A DNA stretch of 18,982 nt from Lachnospiraceae bacterium (lineage in GTDB: Bacteria; Bacillota; Clostridia; Lachnospirales; Lachnospiraceae): the NCBI GenBank assembly GCA_004557975.1, contig SFEV01000050.1:1-18982 (forward strand), read 5' to 3'. Under the pieces are notes generated by a model. It searched no databases and had not been told where the DNA came from. It saw nothing but the letters and a program-made list of their open reading frames with translations. Below, one piece after another: positions 1 to 7,685 of this stretch. How positions within the stretch are numbered: the first letter of the stretch is position 1; the number at the start of each line of letters is the position of its first letter. The position numbers were made by a program, and so were the translations under genes.

Positions 1-101
1 AATTGATGTGGATAACCCATTCAAAAATAGACAGAATGGTGAAAAAAGCATTTTTATAATATCGGCAGGCTAAAAGATATATTTACCTTTCAAGGCTGCG
101 C

Positions 102-144
102 TTGACTTGTGATATTTGCCTGTGCATAATATTTATGATATAAT
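102..144 (+). promoter_or_regulatory. Two overlapping sigma-A promoters for glgA
   Basis: Two good matches overlap. The first is TTGACT at 102-107, a 17-nt spacer and CATAAT at 125-130. The second is TTGCCT at 116-121, a 17-nt spacer and a perfect TATAAT at 139-144, preceded by TGA (136-138), which makes an extended -10. Both would start transcripts about 50-65 nt before the glgA ATG. The rest of the 200-nt leading stretch shows no gene or other recognisable element. Which promoter is used cannot be told from sequence. Confidence 0.7.
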
Positions 145-200
145 TACTAAGAATACTTTTTGTAAAAAGTAATGATTATGTTTAATTTTGGAGGTATCAT

Positions 201-2198
201 ATGGCCCAGAAAAAAGTTACAAAGACTGCTGGCAGAAAAAAAGATCCGGTGGAAACACAGACAAAGAAGGCTTCAACAGAAGCAGTTGAAGTGAAGAATA
301 CGGAAGCAGACGCCCCGAAAGCAGAGGCCGTAAAAGAAATGGAAACGGAAGCTCCGAAAGCGGAGCCTGCAAAAAAGACGAAGGCAAAAGCCACGCAATC
401 AGAGGCTGCAAAGAAAACGAAAGCAGAAGCTCCGAAAGCAGGGACCGCAAAGAAGACGAAAGCAGAAACTCCGAAAACGGAGACCGTAACAGAGACAGGG
501 GCAGAGGCTCCGAAAGAAAAAGTTGTAAAAGCGACAAAACCTGAGACTGCAAAGAAGACCAGGGCAAAGGCGCCGAAGGCAGAGACTGCGGAAGAAATCA
601 AGGAAGAAGCACCGAAGGCAGAGGCTGCTGAGGAAATCAAGGAAGAAGCACCGAAGGCAGAGGCTGCTGAGGAAATCAAGGAAGAAGCACCGAAAGCAGA
701 GGAGACCGTCACGGCAGAAGAACCGAAATCTGAAGTATATGTAACTCCCAGACGCAGTGTTGCGTTTATCGGATCAGAATGCTATCCGTTTGTCAAGACC
801 GGTGGCCTCGGAGATGTAATGTATGCACTACCGAAAGCGCTTGTGAAGCAGAACTGTGATGTAAAGGTAATTCTTCCGCGATATAAATGTATTCCGTGGA
901 AATACCAGGAAAAAATGATATACAGAGGCTCCTTTGAGATGAATCTGTGTGCTGACGGCAGATCTTTCTATGTGGGAATTATGGAGTATGTCTGGGACGG
1001 TGTCGTATATGATTTCATTGACAATGAAGAATTCTTCAGCAGTGGAAATCCTTACACCAACCTCATTGACGATATTCCGAAATATTGCTATTTCGCAAAG
1101 GCGGCACTGGCAGCACTGAACTATATGAACTGGGTTCCGGATATCATTCATTGCCACGACTGGCAGGCTGCTCTGGTGCCTGTATATCTGAGAACCTTGT
1201 TTGAAAATACAAAACTGACTTCCGCAAAAACGATTCTGACGATTCACAACCTGCGTTTCCAGGGTATTTACAATATCCCGACGATTCAGTACTGGTCAGG
1301 ACTGCCGGATTATGTATTCAATAAAGATGCATTAAAAGTTGGTTATGAAGATGCAAATATGCTGAAGGGCGGTTTGACTTATTCGAATATTATTACCACA
1401 GTAAGCAATACTTATGCAGGAGAAATTCAGACCGCATACTATGGAGAAAAGCTGGATGCTCATCTGAGATATCATTCCTGTAAGCTGAGAGGCATCGTAA
1501 ACGGTATTGACTATGACATCTGGAATACCAGTACGGACTCCAGACTGTATGCAAATTATGATATCACCAGTGTACTGGATCAGAAAAAGGAGAATAAACG
1601 CAATCTGCAGCAGGAGCTTGGACTTGTTCAGGATGATCATAAGTTTGTGATCGGACTGATTTCCAGGCTGACGGATCAGAAAGGTCTGGATCTGGTCAAT
1701 GCTATTATTCCTCAGATTATGGATGAACATACGCAGCTTGTTGTACTCGGTACGGGTGATCCGATTTACGAAAATTCCTTCCGGTATTATGAAAATGCTT
1801 ACAAGGGAAATGTATGCTCGAATATTATGTATGATGAAACGAGAGCTCACAGAATCTATGCAGGCGCAGATGCGCTTCTGGTTCCTTCACAGTTTGAGCC
1901 GTGTGGCCTGACCCAGTTAATTGCCATGCATTACGGTACAGTTCCGATCGTCCGTGAGACCGGCGGCCTGAAAGATACAGTAGAACCTTATAATATGTAC
2001 TATAATTCAGGAAATGGTTTCACCTTCAATCATTACGATGCCGGTCTGTTACTGGATGCGATCAATAGGGCGAAAACGCTGTATTTCACCAATCGCTGGT
2101 GCTGGGACGAAATGGTTCAGAGAGATATGGATAAGAATCTTTCATGGGATAATTCTGCGAAGCAGTACAAGGATCTGTATCTGGAATTAACCTGGTAA
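201..2198 (+). CDS. glgA: Glycogen synthase (ADP-glucose), GT5 family, with repeat-rich N-terminal extension
   Basis: Transfers glucose from ADP-glucose to a growing alpha-1,4-glucan in cytoplasmic glycogen synthesis. The 665-residue product has two parts. Residues 1 to about 180 are low-complexity (Ala, Lys, Glu, Pro, Thr) with repeated EAPKAE/AAKKTKA-like units. Residues from about 183 are a full GT5 catalytic core of about 480 residues, the usual size of the whole enzyme. Visible motifs are the ADP-glucose-binding KTGGLGDV at 199-205, SRLTDQKG at 488-495 (R489 and K494 fit the phosphate-binding Arg/Lys), EPCGLTQ with the catalytic-type Glu566, and a second TGGL nearer the C-terminus. The ATG at 201 is supported by GGAGG at 190-194 with 6-nt spacing, so the extension appears to be translated. 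No other glg gene is in the window. The function of the extension is unknown. Confidence 0.95.
   Translation: MAQKKVTKTAGRKKDPVETQTKKASTEAVEVKNTEADAPKAEAVKEMETEAPKAEPAKKTKAKATQSEAAKKTKAEAPKAGTAKKTKAETPKTETVTETGAEAPKEKVVKATKPETAKKTRAKAPKAETAEEIKEEAPKAEAAEEIKEEAPKAEAAEEIKEEAPKAEETVTAEEPKSEVYVTPRRSVAFIGSECYPFVKTGGLGDVMYALPKALVKQNCDVKVILPRYKCIPWKYQEKMIYRGSFEMNLCADGRSFYVGIMEYVWDGVVYDFIDNEEFFSSGNPYTNLIDDIPKYCYFAKAALAALNYMNWVPDIIHCHDWQAALVPVYLRTLFENTKLTSAKTILTIHNLRFQGIYNIPTIQYWSGLPDYVFNKDALKVGYEDANMLKGGLTYSNIITTVSNTYAGEIQTAYYGEKLDAHLRYHSCKLRGIVNGIDYDIWNTSTDSRLYANYDITSVLDQKKENKRNLQQELGLVQDDHKFVIGLISRLTDQKGLDLVNAIIPQIMDEHTQLVVLGTGDPIYENSFRYYENAYKGNVCSNIMYDETRAHRIYAGADALLVPSQFEPCGLTQLIAMHYGTVPIVRETGGLKDTVEPYNMYYNSGNGFTFNHYDAGLLLDAINRAKTLYFTNRWCWDEMVQRDMDKNLSWDNSAKQYKDLYLELTW
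591..707 (+). repeat. Three tandem 39-bp repeats within glgA
   Basis: Three 39-nt units lie at 591-629, 630-668 and 669-707. The first two differ at one base near the start and the third diverges at its end. Each encodes 13 residues of the type EEIKEEAPKAEAA. The period is a multiple of three, so copy-number change would keep the frame. Looser units of the same type fill the preceding 300 nt. Confidence 0.9.
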
Positions 2199-2232
2199 AC
2201 ACAATCCGTTTTTATATTTGTTTTCCGCATAA

Positions 2233-2268
2233 ATGGTACTTGCAGGAATGTCGGTACCATGATAAGAT
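2233..2268 (+). promoter_or_regulatory. Promoter with overlapping dyad upstream of the MATE gene
   Basis: The promoter is TTGCAG (2240-2245), a 17-nt spacer and TAAGAT (2263-2268), with TGA directly before the -10 as an extended element. A 7-bp dyad, ATGGTAC (2233-2239) and GTACCAT (2254-2260), brackets the -35 box, with its right arm inside the spacer. That placement suits a repressor or activator operator. No regulator gene lies next to it, so the binding protein is unknown. The dyad has no T-tract after it and is not a convincing glgA terminator. Confidence 0.5.
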
Positions 2269-2354
2269 AGAACCACTGTGCACTTTGATACCGTCACCGG
2301 ACTGGCGGAATCAGTGCGAAAAATGTGTGAGGAAACAGTGGGGACAGAAGACAA

Positions 2355-3722
2355 ATGAAAGAGAGATTATTTTCCGACAAGGTATTTTACAGGAAGCTGG
2401 TTCATCTGACGGCTCCGATTGCTCTGCAGAGCCTGATGCTGGCCTCAGTGGCGGCTGCCGATGCGGTGATGCTGGGAAGTGTGGCCCAGAATTCCATGTC
2501 TGCGGTATCACTTGCGACGCAGATTCAGTTTATTCAGAATATGATTCTGACCTCTGTTGTGGCGGCTGCCGTTATTCTTGGAGCGCAGTACTGGGGCAGA
2601 GGTGATGTCAGGACAGTCAATGATATTTTTTGCATGAGTCTCCGTTACTGCGGAGTGACTTCCATTCTGTTTTTTATCGGATGCGTGTTCTTTCCGCGTT
2701 ATCTGATGCTGATATTTACGAATGAAGAAGAGCTGATTGTCATAGGAATCCGCTATCTGCGGATTGCGGGCTGGTCATATCTGCTGACAGGGATTTCTCA
2801 GTGTTATCTGGCTGTAATGAAGATCAGTGAGCATGCGTCTCAGACTGCCAGAATCAGTTCCGGAGCAGTTATCATCAATATTGTTCTGAATGCTGTGTTT
2901 ATTTTCGGACTGTTCGGTTTTCCGGCCATGGAGGTACAGGGTGCAGCTCTGGCGACGCTGATTGCACGTATCGTTGAACTGCTGTGGTGCGTTGTCTGCT
3001 CTTACCGGAAAGGATATATCCGCCCCGACTGGAGCCGCTTTTTCAAAAAAAATAAGCTGCTTGCGGCGGATTTTCGGAAGTGCATGCTTCCACTGCTTGG
3101 TGCCAGCCTGTTCTGGGGCGTGGGCTTTACTTCTTATTCCGCATTTATGGGACATATGGGAATGGATGCGACAGCAGCCAATTCAGTGGCGGCAGTAGTG
3201 CGCGATCTGATCTGTTGTCTCTGTAACGGTATCAGCAGCGGCGGAGGAATACTGGTAGGAAACGAGCTGGGAGCCGGCAATCTGAAAAAAGCCCGTCTGT
3301 ACGGTGACCGGCTGATGAAGCTGGCGTTTCTCTGCGGTGCTCTGTCCACTGTGATTATGCTGGCGGTGACACCTCTGGTGCTTCGTTTTGTTAGGCTGAC
3401 AGACGGCGCGCAGAAATACCTGATGGGCATGATGGTGATTATGGCAGTCTATATGATCGGACGCGCCGTCAATACCGTTATCATCAATGGTATTTTTGCT
3501 GCAGGAGGAGATACGATCTTTGATATGTACAGTCTGGCAGTGACCATGTGGGGAATCGCGATTCCTCTTGCGGCAGCAGGTACGTTTCTGCTGGACTGGC
3601 CGGTGCTGGTGGTTTATGCCTGTACCTGTCTGGATGAAGTGGGTAAGATTCCCTGGGTCATGATTCACTTTAAGAAATACAAATGGGTGAAGGATCTGAC
3701 AAGGGAGATGGGAGATTCATAA
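2355..3722 (+). CDS. MATE-family efflux transporter
   Basis: A 455-residue polytopic membrane protein of the size and pattern of MATE (multidrug and toxin extrusion) exporters, with about 12 hydrophobic segments and two similar halves. The first half carries the family-like stretch ILGAQYWGRGD after the second hydrophobic segment, and GAALATLIARIVEL ends that half. MATE proteins expel cationic drugs or metabolites in exchange for Na+ or H+. The substrate here cannot be inferred. The ATG at 2355 lies 10 nt after a GGGGA (2340-2344), a modest ribosome binding site. It stands alone behind its own candidate promoter and dyad. The next gene starts 161 nt downstream after a hairpin, so co-transcription is uncertain. 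Confidence 0.9.
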   Translation: MKERLFSDKVFYRKLVHLTAPIALQSLMLASVAAADAVMLGSVAQNSMSAVSLATQIQFIQNMILTSVVAAAVILGAQYWGRGDVRTVNDIFCMSLRYCGVTSILFFIGCVFFPRYLMLIFTNEEELIVIGIRYLRIAGWSYLLTGISQCYLAVMKISEHASQTARISSGAVIINIVLNAVFIFGLFGFPAMEVQGAALATLIARIVELLWCVVCSYRKGYIRPDWSRFFKKNKLLAADFRKCMLPLLGASLFWGVGFTSYSAFMGHMGMDATAANSVAAVVRDLICCLCNGISSGGGILVGNELGAGNLKKARLYGDRLMKLAFLCGALSTVIMLAVTPLVLRFVRLTDGAQKYLMGMMVIMAVYMIGRAVNTVIINGIFAAGGDTIFDMYSLAVTMWGIAIPLAAAGTFLLDWPVLVVYACTCLDEVGKIPWVMIHFKKYKWVKDLTREMGDS

Positions 3723-3787
3723 GCTTTGCGGGGAATTCCCCCGGAGGACACTTATCCCGGCTGCGAGATACAGATCTTTTGCGTGTG

Positions 3788-3824
3788 ACGGCGCTTTGAC
3801 CGGATGGACCGGTCGAAGCGCCGT
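3788..3824 (+). terminator. Long stable hairpin between MATE and HAD genes
   Basis: The arms at 3788-3803 and 3809-3824 are complementary over 16 bp with a single G-U wobble and a 5-nt loop. The stem is GC-rich (ACGGCGC...GCGCCGT ends). There is no T-run after it, so it is not a textbook intrinsic terminator. It could be a weak terminator, an mRNA-stabilising 3' end for the MATE transcript or a leader structure for the HAD gene. A separate short palindrome, GGGGAATTCCCC, lies at 3730-3741. Confidence 0.45.
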
Positions 3825-3883
3825 TGCTGCGATATAATGAATTGACTGATCCGGCGGATTGCCGGAGGTTACGGGAGGATAAA

Positions 3884-4618
3884 GTGAGAGCAATACTGTT
3901 TGATGTTGATGATACACTTTACGATCAGATAGAGCCGTTTCGAAATGCACATGACGGAGTATTCGGAGAGCGCTTTACTGTAAACATGGAAGAACTTTTT
4001 CAGGCGCGGCACAGAAGAAGTGATGAGGTATTTGGCCGTTCCCTGACGGGTGAGATGTCCATGCAGGAAATGTATGTTTACAGGACACAGAAGGCATATG
4101 AGGACATGGAAGTTCAGATTTCGGATGAAGAGGCACTGCAGTTCCAGAAAATATATAAATCCGGACAGGACATGATTTCTCTTTCTCCGGAGCTTCAGAC
4201 ACTGCTGGAGGAACTTTCGGGAAGTGGTATCGCCACAGGGATTATCACCAACGGGCCGTCAGAGCATCAGTGGAATAAAATTCATACGCTGGGGCTGACA
4301 AGATGGATTCCGGAAAATCATATTTTCGTCTCGGCAGACTGTCCGTGTGCGAAGCCCGATCCCGGAATTTTCCGGTATGCTTTAAAAAAGATGAAACTCA
4401 TGCCGGAAGATGTGTGGTATGTCGGGGATTCCTACTGCAATGATGTGGTGGGCGCCAGGAAGGCAGGCTGGAATGTTATCTGGCTCAACCGCAGAGGAGT
4501 GGATATTGAAGGATATGCAGTCCGTCCGGACTGTGTCGTAAAAAGTGAAGGGGAGCTGTGCGAATGCATCAGAAATATAATAAAATGCGCCGCCGGAAGC
4601 TCCGGCAGCACATTTTAG
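3884..4618 (+). CDS. HAD-superfamily hydrolase, subfamily IA (YjjG-like phosphatase)
   Basis: A 244-residue HAD phosphatase. Motif I is DVDDT at residues 7-11 (Asp7 nucleophile, Asp9 acid/base). Motif II is the Thr in GIITNGPSEHQ. Motif III is the Lys in CAKPDPGIF. Motif IV is GDSYCND. A helical cap lies between motifs I and II, as in the nucleotidase and phosphoglycolate-phosphatase-like subgroup. The substrate is unknown; small phosphomonoesters such as nucleotides or sugar phosphates are usual. The chosen start is GTG at 3884, because GGGAGG (3873-3878) sits 5 nt upstream and the HAD fold begins at once. An in-frame TTG at 3824 would add 20 unconserved-looking residues and lies in the hairpin arm. 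A TATAAT occurs at 3833-3838 but has no -35 partner. Confidence 0.9.
   Translation: MRAILFDVDDTLYDQIEPFRNAHDGVFGERFTVNMEELFQARHRRSDEVFGRSLTGEMSMQEMYVYRTQKAYEDMEVQISDEEALQFQKIYKSGQDMISLSPELQTLLEELSGSGIATGIITNGPSEHQWNKIHTLGLTRWIPENHIFVSADCPCAKPDPGIFRYALKKMKLMPEDVWYVGDSYCNDVVGARKAGWNVIWLNRRGVDIEGYAVRPDCVVKSEGELCECIRNIIKCAAGSSGSTF
4582..4616 (-). terminator. Terminator shared by convergent HAD and substrate-binding protein genes
   Basis: The arms at 4582-4597 and 4601-4616 pair over 16 bp around a 3-nt loop. Two positions are C/A mismatches in the plus-strand RNA but G-U wobbles in the minus-strand RNA. On the minus strand the stem runs into a T-rich tail (CATTTTATTATATTT), so it should work best for the substrate-binding protein gene that ends at 4632. 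On the plus strand it overlaps the last codons of the HAD gene and ends in CATTTTAG, so it may work in both directions. Confidence 0.75.
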
Positions 4619-4631
4619 AGCGTGCAGACGG

Positions 4632-5597
4632 TTATTTTGCTTCGAGAGCAACATAATCATCAGGCACTGTGATATTCAGCGCTTCGCAGATCTGAGGATT
4701 GTACTTCTTTGTGAAAACGGAGGCGTATCCAATTGGCATGGAAGAGATGTCCGCACCGTCTTCCAGAATCTGTACAGCCATGGTACCTGTCGTGTAACCC
4801 AGATCGTAGTAATTGATGGAAAATGTGGCTACGCCGCAGAGCCTGCATGTATTTTCTTCACCTGCAATGACCGGAACACCGTCAGGAATGCAGATATTGG
4901 CAATCAGCTCCGCGTTTGATGCGGCCATATTGTCCGTCGGGATGTACAGGACATCACATTCTGATGCAGCAGTCATCGTGACAGAAGAGATGTCGTAGGA
5001 ATCGGCAAATGTATAGAGTCTGCATGTATAGCCTAGGTTTGTCAGCTCATTCTGCACCACATCGATCTGATACTGAGAATTCGGTTCGGCAGAGCAGTAG
5101 AGCAGACCGGCTGTTTCGGCATCAGGGAAAAGTTCTTTTATTACGGCTGCCTGAACGTCCAGGGGGGCAAGGTCGGACGTCCCGGAAATGTTTCTGCCGG
5201 TAGTGCCGTCAAAGTCATCCAGCTGAAGTGCAGCACCGTACTCGGTGACAGAGGTGCCGAGAATCGGAATATCTGCTGTGGCTGTTGCAGCAGCCTGCAG
5301 GGCTGTGGTGGCATTTGCAAGAATCAGGTCTTCCCCTGAGGATATGAAGCTGTTGATGATGGTGGCACACAGAGCGGAATCTCCCTGAGCGTTCTGCTCG
5401 TCAAAGACCACACGGTCTCCAAGCTTTTCTGTGAGCGCATCCTTAAAGCCCTGTGTCGCCTCGTCGAGAGCTTCATGCTGTACATACTGGCAGATGCCGA
5501 CGGTAAATGTCTGTGCCTCTCCTGCGAGAGCTGTACTGCCGGTGACTGCTGCCAGTGCCGATGATGCTGCAAGGGCCGCAATAAACTGTTTTTTCAT
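4632..5597 (-). CDS. ABC transporter substrate-binding protein, TrpX-like (ABC_sub_bind family)
   Basis: A 321-residue exported periplasmic-binding-protein fold of the ABC_sub_bind/TrpX type, which usually binds an amino acid or similar small ligand for import. Residues 1-25 form a signal peptide: MKKQ, a hydrophobic Ala-rich core, then ALA at 23-25 as a signal peptidase I site. Family-like stretches include FTVGICQYVQHEALDEATQGF and ADIPILGTSVTEYG near the N-terminus and YYDLGYTTGTMAVQIL near the C-terminus. There is no lipobox Cys: the residues are LAG followed by Glu27 where a lipoprotein would have Cys. No permease or ATPase gene is adjacent, so it is an orphan. The ATG at 5597 is supported by AGGAGG at 5608-5613 (minus strand), 10 nt away. 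The ligand is unknown. Confidence 0.88.
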   Translation of the reverse strand: MKKQFIAALAASSALAAVTGSTALAGEAQTFTVGICQYVQHEALDEATQGFKDALTEKLGDRVVFDEQNAQGDSALCATIINSFISSGEDLILANATTALQAAATATADIPILGTSVTEYGAALQLDDFDGTTGRNISGTSDLAPLDVQAAVIKELFPDAETAGLLYCSAEPNSQYQIDVVQNELTNLGYTCRLYTFADSYDISSVTMTAASECDVLYIPTDNMAASNAELIANICIPDGVPVIAGEENTCRLCGVATFSINYYDLGYTTGTMAVQILEDGADISSMPIGYASVFTKKYNPQICEALNITVPDDYVALEAK

Positions 5598-5662
5598 CTT
5601 CTTGTTTCCTCCTTTATTTCAGACAGGCGGAACGCCGTCCGTTATCTTTTGACCTCAACATC

Positions 5663-5691
5663 ATTATATATGGTAATAAACATTCTGTAAA
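5663..5691 (-). promoter_or_regulatory. Sigma-A promoter for the substrate-binding protein gene
   Basis: Read on the minus strand, TTTACA (5686-5691) is followed by a 17-nt spacer and a perfect TATAAT (5663-5668). It lies about 65 nt upstream of the start codon and is divergent from the kinase promoter in the same intergenic region. Confidence 0.75.
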
Positions 5692-5731
5692 ATAAATTAT
5701 CAAAAAATAAAAGGATTATCTGCTTCATTCA

Positions 5732-5760
5732 TTGACAGATGGACAAATTATGTTTATCTT
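5732..5760 (+). promoter_or_regulatory. Candidate sigma-A promoter for the KdpD/KdpE-like operon
   Basis: A perfect -35 TTGACA (5732-5737), a 17-nt spacer and TATCTT (5755-5760). It lies about 67 nt before the kinase ATG. A short inverted repeat, GTATCT (5775-5780) with AGATAC (5796-5801), follows in the expected leader and could be a binding site, but six bases is weak evidence. Confidence 0.6.
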
Positions 5761-5826
5761 TAATTACAGAGATTGTATCTGTTTTGTACCTTAAAAGATA
5801 CGATGCTGCCTGACCGGAGGTAACAC

Positions 5827-6894
5827 ATGAAGAAAAAGCATACTATACTGCAGGATGTATTGTTTACGGTATTGATGCTGACACTGTTTTTTGCGATCAG
5901 TGTATTTATTGTGGAGCTGTTTGGAGCACGTTCACTGATTCCGGCAGTATTTACACTTGCAGTGTTTCTGATCTCCCATTATACTCAGGGGTATCTGTAC
6001 GGGATTGTGTCATCGCTGGTCAGCATGCTGGCGGTCAATTTTGTTTTCACACTTCCGTATCTGAAATTCAATTTCAGTGTCACGGAGAATCTGGTGTCAG
6101 CCGTGATCATGCTTGTGATCACCGTTATGACCAGCGCGCTGAACACGAAGCTGAAGCGCCAGGAGAAGGAGAAGGCGGAGAGTGAAAAGGAAAAAATGAG
6201 GGCCAATCTGCTGAGAGCCGTATCCCATGACCTGCGCACTCCGCTTACTACTATTTATGGTTCCAGCTCCGCAGTGATAGAGAATTATGAGGAGCTGTCG
6301 GATGAACAGATTTTTCAGCTGGCAAAGGGGATGCAGGAGGATGCACAGTGGCTGATCCGGATGGTGGAAAATCTTCTGTCTGTGACGAGGATTGAGAACG
6401 GAGCCGTCCGGCTGAAAAAGACGCCTGTCGTGCTGGATGAGCTGATTGACTCTGTTCTGGTCCGGTTCCGGAAGCGCTATCCCGACCAGCATGTGGATCT
6501 TGAGCTTCCGGATGAATTTATCTGTATTCCCATGGATGGCGTACTGATTACGCAGGTGCTTGTAAATATTCTGGAGAACGCGGTGCAGCATGCCAGGGGA
6601 ATGACGAAGCTTATGGTAAGGGTCACGGTTTCAGAAGAGGAGGCTGTCTTTGAGATTCTGGATGACGGATGTGGAATTCCGAGGGAGAGAATCGGCAAAA
6701 TCTTCAGCGGTTATTATGAAGAGAAAGACATTCCGGCAGACAACCAGAAGCACAGTATGGGGATCGGCCTCTCTGTGTGCGATTCGGTAATCAGAGCTCA
6801 CGGAGGAGAAATCAGTGCAGAGAACTTAAGTACCGGAGGCTGCTGCTTCCGGTTCACACTGAAGATGGAGGAAAGCTGCTGTGGCGAGCAATAA
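5827..6894 (+). CDS. Short KdpD-like sensor histidine kinase (DUF4118 membrane domain)
   Basis: A 355-residue membrane histidine kinase. Residues about 8-105 form four closely packed hydrophobic segments of the KdpD DUF4118 type, with little extracellular loop. A coiled-coil-like charged linker (about 107-125) leads to the H-box SHDLRTPL with phospho-accepting His134. The ATPase domain has the N-box N247-I-L-E-N251, G1 box DDGCG at 279-283 and G2 GIGL at 312-315. E. coli KdpD is about 890 residues; the N-terminal KdpD and USP cytoplasmic domains are entirely absent here and the start is sound (GGAGG at 5816-5820, 6-nt spacing). The partner regulator overlaps its 3' end. No K+-transport genes are nearby, so the signal (K+, turgor or another cue) is not known. 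Confidence 0.9.
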   Translation: MKKKHTILQDVLFTVLMLTLFFAISVFIVELFGARSLIPAVFTLAVFLISHYTQGYLYGIVSSLVSMLAVNFVFTLPYLKFNFSVTENLVSAVIMLVITVMTSALNTKLKRQEKEKAESEKEKMRANLLRAVSHDLRTPLTTIYGSSSAVIENYEELSDEQIFQLAKGMQEDAQWLIRMVENLLSVTRIENGAVRLKKTPVVLDELIDSVLVRFRKRYPDQHVDLELPDEFICIPMDGVLITQVLVNILENAVQHARGMTKLMVRVTVSEEEAVFEILDDGCGIPRERIGKIFSGYYEEKDIPADNQKHSMGIGLSVCDSVIRAHGGEISAENLSTGGCCFRFTLKMEESCCGEQ

Positions 6895-7588
6895 GTACAA
6901 GGTCCTGATCATTGAGGATGAGGCAAATATCAGAAATTTTGTGAAGACAGTGCTGGGCACTAACGGATACCAGGTGATGGAGGCTCAGAATAACGGAGAA
7001 GGCAAGCTTCTGTTTCTCTCTCATGTTCCGGATATTGTCATTCTCGATCTCGGACTGCCCGACGGTGACGGCATTGACTTTATCCGGATGGTGAGACGTG
7101 ATTCTTCCATTCCCATCATTGTGCTTTCAGCAAGGACGGATGAGGCGGATAAGGTGGAGGCTCTTGACTGCGGAGCAAATGACTATGTCACGAAACCATT
7201 CGGTACTGCCGAGCTGCTGGCCCGTGTCCGTGCGGCACTTCGGATTCACCACCAGAATATGGATCGTGGGATTGAATACTGCAAAAAGTTCAGTACCGGG
7301 AATCTGGAAATCAATTACGAGCTGCGAAAGGTGACAGTGGACGGTTCGGAGATCAGACTGACTCCCACAGAGTACAATATTGTTGCGCTGCTTGCGGCCC
7401 ATGCGGGCAGAGTCATGACGTATTCGGAGATTATCCGGGAAATCTGGATGTGGAATGATCCGGGCAGTATCAAGAAACTGCAGGTGAATATGGCGAATAT
7501 ACGGAAGAAATTCGGAGCGCGCCCGGGTGAGAACCAGTACATACTGAATGAGCTGGGTGTCGGCTACCGAATGAATACGGAAATGTAA
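6881..7588 (+). CDS. KdpE-like OmpR-family response regulator
   Basis: A 235-residue two-domain regulator. The receiver domain (about 7-120) has the acidic cluster E12-D13-E14, phospho-acceptor Asp56 in VILDLGLPDGDG and Lys105 in VTKPFG. The C-terminal winged-helix DNA-binding domain (about 135-233) contains LTPTEYNIVALL and ends in GVGYRM, typical of OmpR/KdpE. The start is GTG at 6881 with GGAGG at 6867-6871, 9 nt away. This overlaps the kinase gene by 14 nt, so translation is probably coupled. It is expected to be phosphorylated by the upstream kinase. Targets are unknown; the secreted-protein gene 97 nt downstream is a candidate because of position only. Confidence 0.93.
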   Translation: MASNKYKVLIIEDEANIRNFVKTVLGTNGYQVMEAQNNGEGKLLFLSHVPDIVILDLGLPDGDGIDFIRMVRRDSSIPIIVLSARTDEADKVEALDCGANDYVTKPFGTAELLARVRAALRIHHQNMDRGIEYCKKFSTGNLEINYELRKVTVDGSEIRLTPTEYNIVALLAAHAGRVMTYSEIIREIWMWNDPGSIKKLQVNMANIRKKFGARPGENQYILNELGVGYRMNTEM

Positions 7589-7685
7589 GAATTTGCGTGC
7601 CACGTTTTGGAGAATGTGATAAACTTAAAAAAGAAAGTATGGAAAGAGAACAATATGTAAAAAGAAAAATGTGGAGGAGGTACTT

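Noticed and set aside
197..712. 171-residue minus-strand open frame opposite glgA with SAFGAS repeats
   Set aside because: It mirrors the repeat codons of the glgA extension and has no ribosome binding site or recognisable fold.
2199..2260. Terminator for glgA
   Set aside because: T-rich stretches occur but without a hairpin in front; the only hairpin (ATGGTAC/GTACCAT) lies after them and lacks a T-tract.
2240..2605. 121-residue frame with several Cys starting at TTG before the MATE gene
   Set aside because: Most of it lies out of frame over the MATE gene, and its start falls in the promoter dyad with no ribosome binding site.
3833..3838. Perfect TATAAT before the HAD gene as a promoter
   Set aside because: No acceptable -35 at 16-18 nt; that region is the 3' arm of the long hairpin. 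Kept only as a note.
5775..5801. GTATCT/AGATAC inverted repeat in the kinase leader as an operator
   Set aside because: Only six bases per arm in AT-rich DNA; not enough to claim a site.
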